From contig JAJXSZ010000056.1 in NCBI GenBank assembly GCA_021784255.1, forward strand, positions 1 to 12,239: a stretch of DNA of 12,239 nucleotides. The letters run 5' to 3'. The translations under genes and the position numbers were made by a program. This DNA comes from Pseudomonadota bacterium (GTDB lineage Bacteria; Pseudomonadota; Alphaproteobacteria; Acetobacterales; Acetobacteraceae). Positions 1 to 7,521 of the stretch are shown one piece after another. Under the pieces are notes generated by a model. That model ran no database searches, was not told where the DNA came from, and saw only the letters and a program-made list of their open reading frames with translations. Every line of letters starts with the position of its first letter. Within the stretch, counting starts at the first letter, position 1.

Positions 1-636
1 GACATAGGCATTGAGCACGGTCGTCGAGGTGCGCTCGTATTCGCGGAACTCCGGCAGCACCTTCGACGAGAGGGAGACATAGATGCCCGGAAGCCTGCGG
101 GCAATGAGGCTAGCCGCCATCTGCTCATGCACGTCATTACGATAGGCGTGCAGGAAGGTGACGGCGATGGATTTCACGCCGGTTGCGGCAAGTTCGTCGA
201 GGACGGTGGCGAGTTGCGCCTCGTCGAGCGGTTTCATCGCCTCGCCCCTGGCGTTCAGACGCTCGTCGATCTCGCGGCGACGATAGCGCTCCACCAGAGG
301 TGCCGGCTTGCGGATGGAGGTATCGTAGAGCGCCGGGCGAGTCTGACGCCCGATCGCCAGGACGTCGCGGAAGCCCCTGGTCGTGATCAGCGCCGTCGGC
401 ACGCCGCGACGCTCGATGATCATGTTGGTCGCGACGGTCGTTCCATGCCCGATATAGGAGACCGAGCTTGGCTCGATCCCGAACATATCGAGGATCTGCC
501 GGATTCCGTCGATGATGGCAACCGCGGGATCGGAAGGCGTGGAGGGAACCTTGAAATACAGGTTCTCCCCCGTTGCCACGCGGGCGATGGTAAAATCGGT
601 AAAGGTACCGCCGACATCGACGCCGATCCGGACCAT
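1..636 (-). CDS. hyuA: Hydantoinase/oxoprolinase A subunit, N-terminal part (3' end off the left edge)
   Basis: This is the N-terminal 212 residues of a HyuA-type subunit, a family that with HyuB performs ATP-dependent hydrolysis of hydantoins, 5-oxoproline or related lactams in the cytoplasm. Seen in the translation: an actin-like ATPase phosphate-binding loop GVDVGGTFTDF near residues 5-15, HGTTVATN at 64-71, a TTRGFRD segment near 86-91, and an REYERTSTTVLNAYV stretch at 198-212, all typical of the family in this order. The ATG at 636 is preceded by a GGAG about 10 bases upstream, and the reading frame is open to the window edge. It is the last gene visible in the minus-strand operon, 31 bases after the FAD oxidoreductase stop. 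A hyuB partner would be expected just beyond the edge. Family assignment is secure; substrate (hydantoin, N-methylhydantoin, 5-oxoproline or other) is not determinable. Confidence 0.93.
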   Translation of the reverse strand, partial: MVRIGVDVGGTFTDFTIARVATGENLYFKVPSTPSDPAVAIIDGIRQILDMFGIEPSSVSYIGHGTTVATNMIIERRGVPTALITTRGFRDVLAIGRQTRPALYDTSIRKPAPLVERYRRREIDERLNARGEAMKPLDEAQLATVLDELAATGVKSIAVTFLHAYRNDVHEQMAASLIARRLPGIYVSLSSKVLPEFREYERTSTTVLNAYV

Positions 637-667
637 CAGGCGACGGCTCCGGCGTGGCTGAGGGGAT

Positions 668-1795
668 TCATGCGGCCTCCTGTCGGTTCATGAGGCGCTC
701 GGGCGCGAGGCCGGCGATGTTGCGATTGGTGCCGCCGCGCACGACGAGGTCGGCGACGATTGCGCCGACCACCGGCACGAGCTGAAAACCATGGCCGGAA
801 TAGCCGAAGGCGTGAAACACGCCGGGCGCGTTGGGGGAGGCGCCGATCACCGGCAGTAGGTCGTCGGTCTTCGCCTCGATGCCGGCCCAGGTGCGCACGA
901 TCCGCACCGGGCCGATGGCGGGGAAAAGGTCGTGCGCGGCCCGCGCGCCCTTGGCCAGCTCCCGGAAGTTGACGGTGCTGCGCTGCGTGTCGATATCGGC
1001 GCTGCCCTGCAGGCCGCCGCCGATCACCAGTGTGCCCTGGCCCGACTGCTTGAAGGAAAGCGGCCGCCCGACGACGCTCACGACCGGCTTCAAGAGCGGC
1101 GCGATTCGTTCCGTTACGATCATCATCGATGCCTTGACGCCAAGCGGAATATCGTCCCCGACCATTGCGGCAACCCGTCCGGCCCAGGCGCCCGCGGCGT
1201 TGACGATGACCGGAACGGCGATGTCCCGCGCGCTGGTGCGAACGACCCAGTTCTCGCCTTTGCGCTCGACAGCGCGGACGCTGGTGCCTTCGAGAATGGC
1301 GACCCCGGCGGCCTCGGCTGCGCGGCGGAACGCGGTCAGCGTCTTGTGCGGATCGGCGGCACCGTCGTTGCGGGCGACGAGGGCCGCCGCGCAATGGGGC
1401 GACAGCGCGGGAACGAGACGCAGCAGCTCGTCACGACCGATCAGCTCCTCATGCGTGTAGCCGGCACGGCGCATGGCGGCAAGGCGCCGTTCCAGCTTCG
1501 CAACGTCACCTTGGCGTTCAGCAACGTTGAGCTGCCCATCGGCATGAAAGCCGCAATCGCCGCCGACGATGCGCTCGATACGGCGCCACATTTCCATGGA
1601 CTCGAGTGAGATCGGGATTTCGGCCGGATCGCGATTCAGCGTCCGCACGCCTGCCGCCGTCGCGCCCGAGGCGTGGCGTCCCAACCAGGAACGCTCGACG
1701 AGCGTCACGTGCCGTCCGGCCCGCGCAAGGTTGAGGGCAGCGGAAAGCCCATGCAGACCGCCACCGATCACAAGCGTGTCCGGCGGCGCGTTCAC
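668..1795 (-). CDS. FAD-dependent oxidoreductase, DAO family (sarcosine/opine oxidase beta-like)
   Basis: A 375-residue flavoprotein of the D-amino-acid oxidase (DAO) superfamily, whose members oxidise C-N bonds of secondary or primary amines. The N-terminus has the dinucleotide-binding loop GGGLHG at residues 11-16, followed by the acidic residue ending the second strand (LVER). An HASGATAAGV segment follows, resembling the HASGANAGGV motif of sarcosine-oxidase beta-type subunits. The C-terminal GYSGHG at 331-336 is the usual FAD-contacting end motif. The GTG at 1795 is chosen because it forms a GTGA overlap with the stop of the preceding gene and puts the Rossmann loop at the normal distance from the N-terminus; an upstream in-frame ATG at 1936 would add 47 unrelated residues lying inside the preceding gene. 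It is a second, divergent DAO subunit in the same operon. Whether it joins the complex or acts as a separate enzyme is unknown. Confidence 0.88.
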   Translation of the reverse strand: MNAPPDTLVIGGGLHGLSAALNLARAGRHVTLVERSWLGRHASGATAAGVRTLNRDPAEIPISLESMEMWRRIERIVGGDCGFHADGQLNVAERQGDVAKLERRLAAMRRAGYTHEELIGRDELLRLVPALSPHCAAALVARNDGAADPHKTLTAFRRAAEAAGVAILEGTSVRAVERKGENWVVRTSARDIAVPVIVNAAGAWAGRVAAMVGDDIPLGVKASMMIVTERIAPLLKPVVSVVGRPLSFKQSGQGTLVIGGGLQGSADIDTQRSTVNFRELAKGARAAHDLFPAIGPVRIVRTWAGIEAKTDDLLPVIGASPNAPGVFHAFGYSGHGFQLVPVVGAIVADLVVRGGTNRNIAGLAPERLMNRQEAA

Positions 1796-3195
1796 GCGGC
1801 TTCGCTCGTCTCGTCGAGCGCCGCCAGTTCGCCGATGGTGAGCGGCTTGAAGGGCGGCCGCGCGCGGTAAAGCCCAAGATCCGGGACGGCGCGACCCTCG
1901 GCCTCGGCGAGGATGCTGGCCACCGTGTAAGCGCATTGCCGCCCCTGGCAGGGACCCATGCCGGCGCGCGTGAACGCCTTGACCTGGTTCGGTCCCGGGC
2001 GTCCATAGGCTACCTGCGCGCGTATTTCGGACACCGTTACTTCTTCACAACGACATGCGAGCGTCCGGTCATTCGGGACCAGAACGGCGTGGCGCGGGCC
2101 GCAGAGGGCGTCGAGGAACGGGCGCGATATCAGCGCCCGCCGCAGTTTCCCGCGCGCGGGTCGGGCCGAAGCCGCGGCCTGTCCCTCGGAGAGACGACCG
2201 AGCCTTGCCGCAATCCTGATTGCAACGATCTCGCCGCGCAGGCCGGCGGCCGTTGCCCCGCCGATACCAGCCCCGTCACCGGCCACGAAGATATCCTGCT
2301 GTGACGTCTCGCCCCATTCGTCGAGTTGCGGCGCGAAACAGATCTGTGCGGCATCCCAGCGATGTGCGCAGCCGAGTGCGAGCGTTGGATGGATGGTGGG
2401 CACGATACCTTCATGCACCAGCAGTGTCTGCGCCGGCACGGTGACATCGTCGCCGGACGCGATGCGATAACGGATTCTCTCGATCGCCTGGCCGCCGATC
2501 GCCTCGATATCGGTTACGCCGCGCACGATTTTCACGCCGGCGCGGCGCAGGGTCGCCATCCAGACCAGGCCCTTGGCGATGTCGCCAGGTGCGCCGAGCA
2601 CGGCCCCGGGAAACATGCGCGAGGCGGCCCTGCGTCGGTCCGGCGGCGTGGTGTCGAGGAAACCTGCGATACGCCCACCGACCTTGAGCAGCTGCGTCGC
2701 GTAGAGCAGCGGCAACGGCCCGTTGCCGGCGATCCAGACCGGCACGTCGGGGATCTGGCCCGAGCTTTTCAGCAGAATCTGCGCGGCACCCACCGTCAAC
2801 ACGCCTGGCAGCGTCCAGCCCTCGAACGGAACCGGCCGCTCCTGTGCCCCGGTTGCGAGTAGGAGGCAGCGCGCCTCGACCAGCGAGGTGGCGCCTTGTC
2901 GCGTCATATAGGCGCGCGGACCCGGCTCGACCTGCCAGACCTGTGTCCCTGGTTCGTATGCCGCGCCGCTCGCACGAAACCGCGTCACCGCTCCCGCCCC
3001 TTCGGCATAGGCGGCGCCGAGCAGCCGGCCACGCGCCGTGGCGGCCATGGTCTCCACGTTGCGCCAGATCTGTCCGCCCGGCGCCGGTTGCTCGTCGACG
3101 ACGAGCACATCGAGCCCATGCCGGCGCGCTGTCACGGCCGCGGACATGCCGGCCGGCCCAGCGCCGATGATCAGCAGATCGACATTGCGGCTCAT
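1792..3195 (-). CDS. FAD/NAD(P)-binding oxidoreductase with BFD-like [2Fe-2S] domain (HcnB/opine oxidase A-like)
   Basis: A 467-residue alpha-type subunit of a multisubunit amine dehydrogenase/oxidase. Domains seen in order: an N-terminal FAD loop IIGAGPAGMSAA (residues 9-20), ATGAQERP at about 115-122, a second nucleotide loop WIAGNGPLPLL around 154-164, VAGDGAGIGG at 304-313 (the FAD-closing motif), and a C-terminal domain with Cys381, Cys383, Cys416 and Cys421, the CxC...CxxxxC spacing of bacterioferritin-associated-ferredoxin-like [2Fe-2S] domains. Relatives include HcnB of cyanide synthase, opine oxidase subunit A and the LhpE-type subunit of D-hydroxyproline dehydrogenase. It overlaps the small [2Fe-2S] gene by ATGA and the next DAO gene by GTGA, indicating translational coupling. 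The complex probably shuttles electrons between flavins and iron-sulfur centres to the membrane quinone pool; this is inferred from the family. Confidence 0.9.
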   Translation of the reverse strand: MSRNVDLLIIGAGPAGMSAAVTARRHGLDVLVVDEQPAPGGQIWRNVETMAATARGRLLGAAYAEGAGAVTRFRASGAAYEPGTQVWQVEPGPRAYMTRQGATSLVEARCLLLATGAQERPVPFEGWTLPGVLTVGAAQILLKSSGQIPDVPVWIAGNGPLPLLYATQLLKVGGRIAGFLDTTPPDRRRAASRMFPGAVLGAPGDIAKGLVWMATLRRAGVKIVRGVTDIEAIGGQAIERIRYRIASGDDVTVPAQTLLVHEGIVPTIHPTLALGCAHRWDAAQICFAPQLDEWGETSQQDIFVAGDGAGIGGATAAGLRGEIVAIRIAARLGRLSEGQAAASARPARGKLRRALISRPFLDALCGPRHAVLVPNDRTLACRCEEVTVSEIRAQVAYGRPGPNQVKAFTRAGMGPCQGRQCAYTVASILAEAEGRAVPDLGLYRARPPFKPLTIGELAALDETSEAA

Positions 3196-3485
3196 GCCGC
3201 CTCCGGCCGGCCGCGCTGGCGCTCAATGATCATGCCGTCGCGCACCGCTGTCAGGCAGGTCTGCACTGAGGCGACGCCGTCCACGATCGCCAGGCAATCG
3301 AAACAAACGCCCATCATGCAGTACGGCGCGCGTGGTGCTTGGGAGACGGTTGAGAGGCGCGCCCAGCACTCCTGCTGGCGCAGCAGCACGGCGGCAACGG
3401 TCTCTCCCTGGGCGCACTCGACGCGAACACCATCGATCGACAGCGTCACGGCTTTCATTGTGGAGTCAGGCAGCTTTCGGAACAT
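3192..3485 (-). CDS. Small [2Fe-2S] ferredoxin-like subunit (HcnA-like)
   Basis: A 97-residue protein with a plant-type ferredoxin fold signature: Cys56, Cys61, Cys64 and Cys77 in CMMGVCFDC...C arrangement (C-x4-C-x2-C). It corresponds to the small gamma-type subunit that accompanies HcnB-like and opine-oxidase-A-like proteins, and should carry electrons within that complex. Start choice: the ATG at 3485 gives an N-terminus MFRKLPDS..., which resembles family members that begin MFRRL, and overlaps the upstream gene by 20 bases. A second ATG at 3458 lies 7 bases past the upstream stop and would give an 88-residue protein. Neither has a strong Shine-Dalgarno, as expected for a coupled gene. The stop overlaps the next start (ATGA). 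The [2Fe-2S] assignment is strong; the start is moderately certain. Confidence 0.88.
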   Translation of the reverse strand: MFRKLPDSTMKAVTLSIDGVRVECAQGETVAAVLLRQQECWARLSTVSQAPRAPYCMMGVCFDCLAIVDGVASVQTCLTAVRDGMIIERQRGRPEAA

Positions 3486-4596
3486 CGAACCGTCCGGGAT
3501 GGAAAGGTGAGAGCCACGCCGGCAGCATGCCGGCCGCGATGGCCTCCGCAAGGACCGTCGCGTGGAAAGCCGCCAGCGTCACGCCCGAATGGCAGACGGC
3601 GACGAACGCGCCGGGAAACTCGTTCGACTGGATGTAGATCGGATAGGAATCGGGCGTCATCACGCGCAGGCCTGCCCATTGGCGCACGATCCGAAGTCTG
3701 GCGAGCGCCGGGGAGACGTGCAGCGCACCACGCGCGATTTTCGTGCCGATAGTAGCCGTCGCGCTGGTATCGAACCCGACCTCCTCGTTGGACGTGCCCA
3801 GCAGGACGGTGCCGTCTCGCGTCTGGCGAATACCGTTCGCGGGATAGGGGAAGAAAGGAGCAACACGTTCGGTCACCAGGATCTGACCGCGCTGCGGGCG
3901 CACCGGAACGTGCATGCCCATCCGTGCTGCGAGCGCGGCCGTGCCGAGCCCGGCTGCGAGTACCAGGCGGTCGGCATCAAAAATCGTGCCCGCCGCTTCG
4001 ACCTCGAAGCCGAACGCCGCCGACCGGATGCCCGTCACGGCATGGTCGCGCAGCAGAGTGCCGCCATGGCGCAGGATGCCGGCATGAAGCGCGCGGAGTA
4101 GGCGCAGGGGGTTCACATGGCCGTCATGCCGGCCAAAACTCGCGCCGGTGACATCCGGACCGAAAACAACGCCGGGCATGAGGCGCTCCAGCTCTGCGCG
4201 CTCCATCATGTCGAAATCGTCGTCATTGCTGCCGCAATCGACATGCAGCTTCGTCAGCATCGCGCGCCGCTTCTCGAACTCGGCCTCGCCGAAACAGAAG
4301 GCAAAGCCTCCGCGCTTTTCGTATTCCAGCGCGACTTTGGCCTCGACGGGCGCCTCACCGGTCAGCTCGCGGGCGAATTCCGGCCAGAGATCGGCACTGG
4401 TACGGCTGAGCGTCTGATACGGCGGCAGATCGGGACCTTTGCCCTGCACCCAGACCAAGCCGAAATTGGCCCCCGCCGCGCGAAAATCAGTGTCGCCGCC
4501 GTCCAGCACGACAACCGTACGTTGCCGCCGCGCCAGCCCATACGCGATCGCGGCACCCACGGTGCCCGCCCCGATGACGATGATGTCGGCGTGCAT
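3466..4596 (-). CDS. FAD-dependent oxidoreductase, DAO family (HcnC/LhpB-like)
   Basis: A 376-residue DAO-superfamily flavoprotein, the first gene of the minus-strand operon. The FAD loop VIGAGTVGAAIAYG sits at residues 7-20, with LD at the end of the next strand. An FRAAGANFG segment at 38-46 takes the place of the HASGAN motif of sarcosine-oxidase relatives. A C-terminal VCHSGVTLA motif begins at residue 334. It probably forms the substrate-oxidising subunit with the adjacent small [2Fe-2S] and FAD/NAD(P) subunits, as in cyanide synthase (HcnABC), opine oxidase or D-hydroxyproline dehydrogenase. The ATG at 4596 has AAGG five bases upstream and puts the Rossmann loop near the N-terminus; an upstream in-frame ATG at 4650 would add 18 residues and start inside the inverted repeat upstream, so it is disfavoured. 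The true substrate is unknown. Confidence 0.9.
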   Translation of the reverse strand: MHADIIVIGAGTVGAAIAYGLARRQRTVVVLDGGDTDFRAAGANFGLVWVQGKGPDLPPYQTLSRTSADLWPEFARELTGEAPVEAKVALEYEKRGGFAFCFGEAEFEKRRAMLTKLHVDCGSNDDDFDMMERAELERLMPGVVFGPDVTGASFGRHDGHVNPLRLLRALHAGILRHGGTLLRDHAVTGIRSAAFGFEVEAAGTIFDADRLVLAAGLGTAALAARMGMHVPVRPQRGQILVTERVAPFFPYPANGIRQTRDGTVLLGTSNEEVGFDTSATATIGTKIARGALHVSPALARLRIVRQWAGLRVMTPDSYPIYIQSNEFPGAFVAVCHSGVTLAAFHATVLAEAIAAGMLPAWLSPFHPGRFDVPKAA

Positions 4597-4634
4597 GTCC
4601 ACCTTGTTCCTGTGAAGGGTGAAGCCGGACTGAC

Positions 4635-4653
4635 ATATTGTCCAAGACAATAT
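4635..4653. promoter_or_regulatory. Candidate operator: 8-bp-arm perfect inverted repeat
   Basis: Perfect inverted repeat ATATTGTC-CAA-GACAATAT (plus strand), 39 bases upstream of the first ATG of the FAD-oxidoreductase operon. It is AT-rich in otherwise GC-rich DNA. On the minus strand its first arm contains TATATT, a possible -10 element, though no convincing -35 hexamer sits 16-18 bases before it. The TTGT...ACAA symmetry is of the kind bound by dimeric helix-turn-helix repressors (for example GntR, TetR or MarR families). No regulator gene for it is visible, so which family binds is open. The 140 bases between this site and the pseudogene show nothing else I recognise. Confidence 0.5.
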
Positions 4654-4794
4654 ACGGGCCTACCCATTCGTTGTGGTTATACCCTTGCGGCCGGGCGTCG
4701 GGGCAGATGCGCCAGGCGCGGCCCCAACGCAACATCCCGGGCATGACGATCGGCACCGCGGTATCGGCGCTGACGCTGCCCGCATTGTCGCTGG

Positions 4795-5288
4795 AGGCAC
4801 CGCCGGCCGGCGGCACGGACCACGGTGTGCTGCTGTAAAAAGAGGACTGTCAGCAAATGCGTCACGATCGAAGGCGCAGGAGCGATTCCACCGGCCGAAG
4901 ATCTTCTGCGCGTTACGTTAGCCCACCTAGCCCCTCATCGCGACGCCGCTGTCGTTGCAGGCCGGCGCATAAGGCACGCCGTCATGCGTGCCGATATGGG
5001 ACATGCGCTCGCCTGAAATCCTGACACGGCAGCGCCAGCAGCGGCTGATCCGGGCAGCCTTCAGTTGCGGCAAGACGGAGCCCATCAGCCTATGCCGGGC
5101 TGCAACCGCGGCAGCGTCCGTCACAGTCTCGCGCAGATAGGGCGCGTGCCAGGGATGATGCGCGTTCGATCCAGGGATTGGTGGGACCAGCACGGTTACT
5201 ATTTCGTATCGAAAATTATCCGCCCGTTCGGGATCATGGCACCGGGCGGGCCCACGGGCAGTGGCGTGGCCATGGGCAACCTGACCAT
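4795..5288 (-). pseudogene. Remnant of a FAD-dependent oxidoreductase (C-terminal half, DAO family)
   Basis: Three pieces on the minus strand, in the right order, read like the second half of a DAO-family enzyme. Piece 1 (about 5282-5145) gives LPMATPLP...AMIPNGRIIFDTK, then TAG TAA at 5201-5196, then LDRTRII; this resembles the ATEPLP...LIPTGR..SDTKR...SPDR.R.LFGG region of the family. A frameshift leads to piece 2 (about 5135-4835): RHRLMGSVLPQLKAARIS, then MSHIGTHDGVPYA, then NDSGVAM, then AQKIFGRWNRSCAFD. This piece has in-frame TAG at 4929-4927 and TAA at 4920-4918, at positions where relatives tend to have Tyr (MxYLGY-like). A further frameshift leads to piece 3 (from about 4833), TPWSVPPAGG, resembling the GTPWFLPPVG end motif. 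No FAD-binding N-terminal half is present; the histidine kinase stop lies about 55 bases further up. The gene is truncated and dead. Its ends are approximate. Confidence 0.75.
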
Positions 5289-5344
5289 TGCGCCCCCTCC
5301 ACTCGCGCGAAAGGACTGCACCATCGAAACCCGGGATCGATTAC

Positions 5345-6733
5345 CTAAATGGCCTCGCGGATCGGGCAGATGAGCTCCACGCGGCAGCCGGGTGCGTTGT
5401 CCGCCAGCCGCAGCTCGAAGCCGTGGTGCGTGGCGATGGAGGCGACGAGGGCGAGGCCGAGTCCGCTGCCTGGCGTGCCCTGCGTCGCGCGCCCGCGGTA
5501 GAAGCGGTGGAAGACCTGCTCGCGATCGGCGGGCGCGATGCCGGGGCCGTCATCGGCGACGGCGAGGACAATCCGCCCACCGGACCGCTGCGCCCGCAGC
5601 ACGACGTGGCGACCGCGGCCGGCGTATTTAATCGCGTTCTCGGTCAGGTTGATCACGGCTTCGGCCAGCAGCTCGCGATCAGCACGGATCACCACCGGCC
5701 CGCCAGCCTGCACGCCGAGCGTGATACCGGCCTTTTCGGCGAGCGGCGTGAAGTCGCTGCCGATCTCGTGCAGCAGGGCAGCGACATCGACCTCGGCGAA
5801 GTCGCGCGCCCGTCCGTGATGCTCGATCTCGGCGATGCGCAGCAGGCGGCTGGTCAGCGTTCGGATGCCGTCGATCGCACGCAGCGAGCGGACAACGGTC
5901 AACCGGTCCCGCTCCTCCAGGCGCCCGCCTTCGCGCAACCGTTCGAGCTGCACGCGCAGCGCGGTGAGCGGCGTGCGCAGCTCATGGGCGATGTTCTCCC
6001 CCGCGTTCTTCCATGCCCCCACCAGCCGTTCCAGCCGGTCGAGGATCCGGTTCACCATGATGCAAAGTTCGTCCGTCGCGTCGGGCCGGCGCTGCACCTC
6101 CAGCCGCTCGTCGAGGGCCCCGAGCATGATGCGCTCCGCCGCAGCGCCGAGCCGGCGCAGCCGTGCCTGGCCGCGCAGCGCGTAGAGGGTACCGGCCACC
6201 ATGCCCAGCCCCGCGGAGGCCGCAAGCGCCGCCACCAGGATGCGCATCAGCGTCTCGCGAAAGACGACCAGCCGCTCCACGTCGCGCGCAACCACGAGGT
6301 GGCGCCCGCCAACCACCGTGCGGGCGGCGACGTCGAGCCGCAGCACGCCGCCATCGGCGGTGGGCATGGCAAGAATGCGGGGCTTCGAGTCGAAGCGCAC
6401 GCCGCGTGGAATATAGCTGAGGTCCCCGACGATCAGCGAACCGTCGGCGGAAAACAGCGAGACCTGCGTCAGCACCGCGGGCCGATGATGCAGGCGCGAC
6501 GTGATCATGAACGGCAGCATCTCGGGCGGGCGCTCGGACAGCAGCTCAAGCTGCTCGACAACGGCGCCGTCGATGGAGCGGAACAGCGCCCTGCTGGCCA
6601 GCCAGTAGGTGACGCCGAACACGGCACCGACGCCGATCGCGAGCAACAGCGCGACCCCGGCGCCGAAGCGCGCAGCCGAGCGCCATACGCCCTTAGGAAT
6701 CCGCACGAAAGACGAAGCCCACGCCGCGAACAT
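5345..6733 (-). CDS. Two-component sensor histidine kinase
   Basis: A 462-residue inner-membrane sensor kinase. Layout: transmembrane segment about residues 23-45, a periplasmic loop of about 115 residues (46-162), a second transmembrane segment about 163-186, then a HAMP-like linker. The dimerisation/phosphoacceptor helix has NIAHELRTPL with His250. The ATPase domain has an N box (NLTENAIKYA, Asn366), a G1 box (DDGPGIA, 394-400) and a G2 box (GSGLGLAL, 422-429). It should autophosphorylate His250 and pass the phosphate to the response regulator encoded just upstream, whose last 41 bases overlap this start. The ATG at 6733 has AGAGG about 13 bases upstream; a GTG at 6706 (MRIPKGVW...) is a credible shorter start. 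The ligand sensed is not apparent; the neighbouring sox operon makes a reduced-sulfur signal an attractive guess. Confidence 0.93.
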   Translation of the reverse strand: MFAAWASSFVRIPKGVWRSAARFGAGVALLLAIGVGAVFGVTYWLASRALFRSIDGAVVEQLELLSERPPEMLPFMITSRLHHRPAVLTQVSLFSADGSLIVGDLSYIPRGVRFDSKPRILAMPTADGGVLRLDVAARTVVGGRHLVVARDVERLVVFRETLMRILVAALAASAGLGMVAGTLYALRGQARLRRLGAAAERIMLGALDERLEVQRRPDATDELCIMVNRILDRLERLVGAWKNAGENIAHELRTPLTALRVQLERLREGGRLEERDRLTVVRSLRAIDGIRTLTSRLLRIAEIEHHGRARDFAEVDVAALLHEIGSDFTPLAEKAGITLGVQAGGPVVIRADRELLAEAVINLTENAIKYAGRGRHVVLRAQRSGGRIVLAVADDGPGIAPADREQVFHRFYRGRATQGTPGSGLGLALVASIATHHGFELRLADNAPGCRVELICPIREAI

Positions 6734-7397
6734 TGGTGATCAGGTGCCTCTCGCCAGGCCGGTCGAGCTTGCGTCGTAGCCGGCCGAGTTGCACATCGAC
6801 GAGATTCGAACGCAACTCGAAATTATAATTCCAGACATCGCGCAGCAGCATCGCTGGCGTCACCACCTGGCCCTCCCGGCGCACGAAATATTCGAGTAGC
6901 TGGAATTCCCGTGGCAACAATTCGAGATCACGCTCAGCGCGCCGCGCGACGCGGCCGATGAGATCGAGCTCGACGGAGCCGGCGCGCAGCATCGGGCGCA
7001 GGCCCATCGTCGGACGGCGAAGCAGCGCTTCGATCCGCGCCACCAGCTCGCCCAGCGCGAATGGCTTGACGAGGTAGTCGTCACCGCCGGCTCGCAGGCC
7101 GAGGATACGATCATCGACGGTGTCGAGCGCGGTGAGGATGAGGACCGGCACGGTATAGCCTCTCTCGCGCAGCCCCCTGACGAAGAACAGCCCATCCTGG
7201 CCGGGCAGCATGCGATCCACGATCAGCGCGTCCCAGCCTCCTGCGGCGACCAGCGCCTCCGCCGCCTCGACGCTGTCGGCGTGGCTGATCTCGAAGCCGC
7301 GCGCGCCGAGGCCTTCGCGCAATCCCTGCGCGGTGGCGGCATCGTCCTCGACGATCAGCAAACGGGTCACGGCCCCGGAGCCCGAAGGGTTCCCCAT
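6693..7397 (-). CDS. Two-component response regulator, OmpR/PhoB family
   Basis: A 234-residue transcription factor with an N-terminal receiver domain and a C-terminal winged-helix DNA-binding domain. Receiver residues seen: the acidic pocket EDD at 17-19, phosphoacceptor Asp61 in VDRMLPG, Thr89 in LTALD, and Lys111 in VKPF. The winged helix runs from about residue 125 to the end, with LLPREFQLLEYFVR, LLRDVWNYNF and the recognition/wing segment LVDVQLGRLRRKLD...NVRGVGFVF typical of the OmpR type. The ATG at 7397 has GGAG eight bases upstream; a GTG at 7370 (MTRLLIVEDD) and an ATG at 7430 are alternatives. It is divergent from soxC across a 185-base control region, so it may control both its own operon and sox. 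The pairing with the overlapping kinase gene is secure; the regulon is inferred. Confidence 0.94.
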   Translation of the reverse strand: MGNPSGSGAVTRLLIVEDDAATAQGLREGLGARGFEISHADSVEAAEALVAAGGWDALIVDRMLPGQDGLFFVRGLRERGYTVPVLILTALDTVDDRILGLRAGGDDYLVKPFALGELVARIEALLRRPTMGLRPMLRAGSVELDLIGRVARRAERDLELLPREFQLLEYFVRREGQVVTPAMLLRDVWNYNFELRSNLVDVQLGRLRRKLDRPGERHLITNVRGVGFVFRADS

Positions 7398-7482
7398 GCG
7401 GAACACTCCGGCCCCATCGGTTTTTCCCATTGGTGCACGGACAGATCCTCTCCCTTCACCAACACTGTCACCGAATTCAGTC

Positions 7483-7503
7483 GCCGTCATCGGCAAAGAC
7501 GGC
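7483..7503. promoter_or_regulatory. Inverted repeat GCCGTC-N9-GACGGC upstream of soxC
   Basis: Perfect 6-bp arms with a 9-base spacer, about 80 bases before the soxC start. It could be a protein-binding dyad for the divergent regulator or another factor. In GC-rich DNA short dyads arise by chance, so this is only a candidate. Confidence 0.25.
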
Positions 7504-7521
7504 AGAATGCTCCGACGATTC

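Noticed and set aside
4832..4859. Dyad TGCTG...CAGCA enclosing a T-run (minus strand)
   Set aside because: The T-run is in the loop rather than after the stem, and the arms are only five bases. It lies within the decayed gene and does not look like a terminator.
5316..5341. Small dyad ATCGA...TCGAT with CCCGGG near the kinase stop, considered as a terminator
   Set aside because: The stem is weak and is not followed by a T-run on the minus strand, so an intrinsic terminator cannot be supported.
4638..5373. Several plus-strand frames of 66-102 codons in the gap before the kinase gene
   Set aside because: They overlap a minus-strand stretch that matches the C-terminal half of a FAD oxidoreductase in pieces. 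The plus-strand products show no motif or good ribosome site.
5288..6739. Open frame of 483 codons on the plus strand opposite the histidine kinase
   Set aside because: The minus strand encodes H, N, G1 and G2 boxes of a kinase. The plus-strand product is low-complexity Arg/Gln/His-rich sequence.
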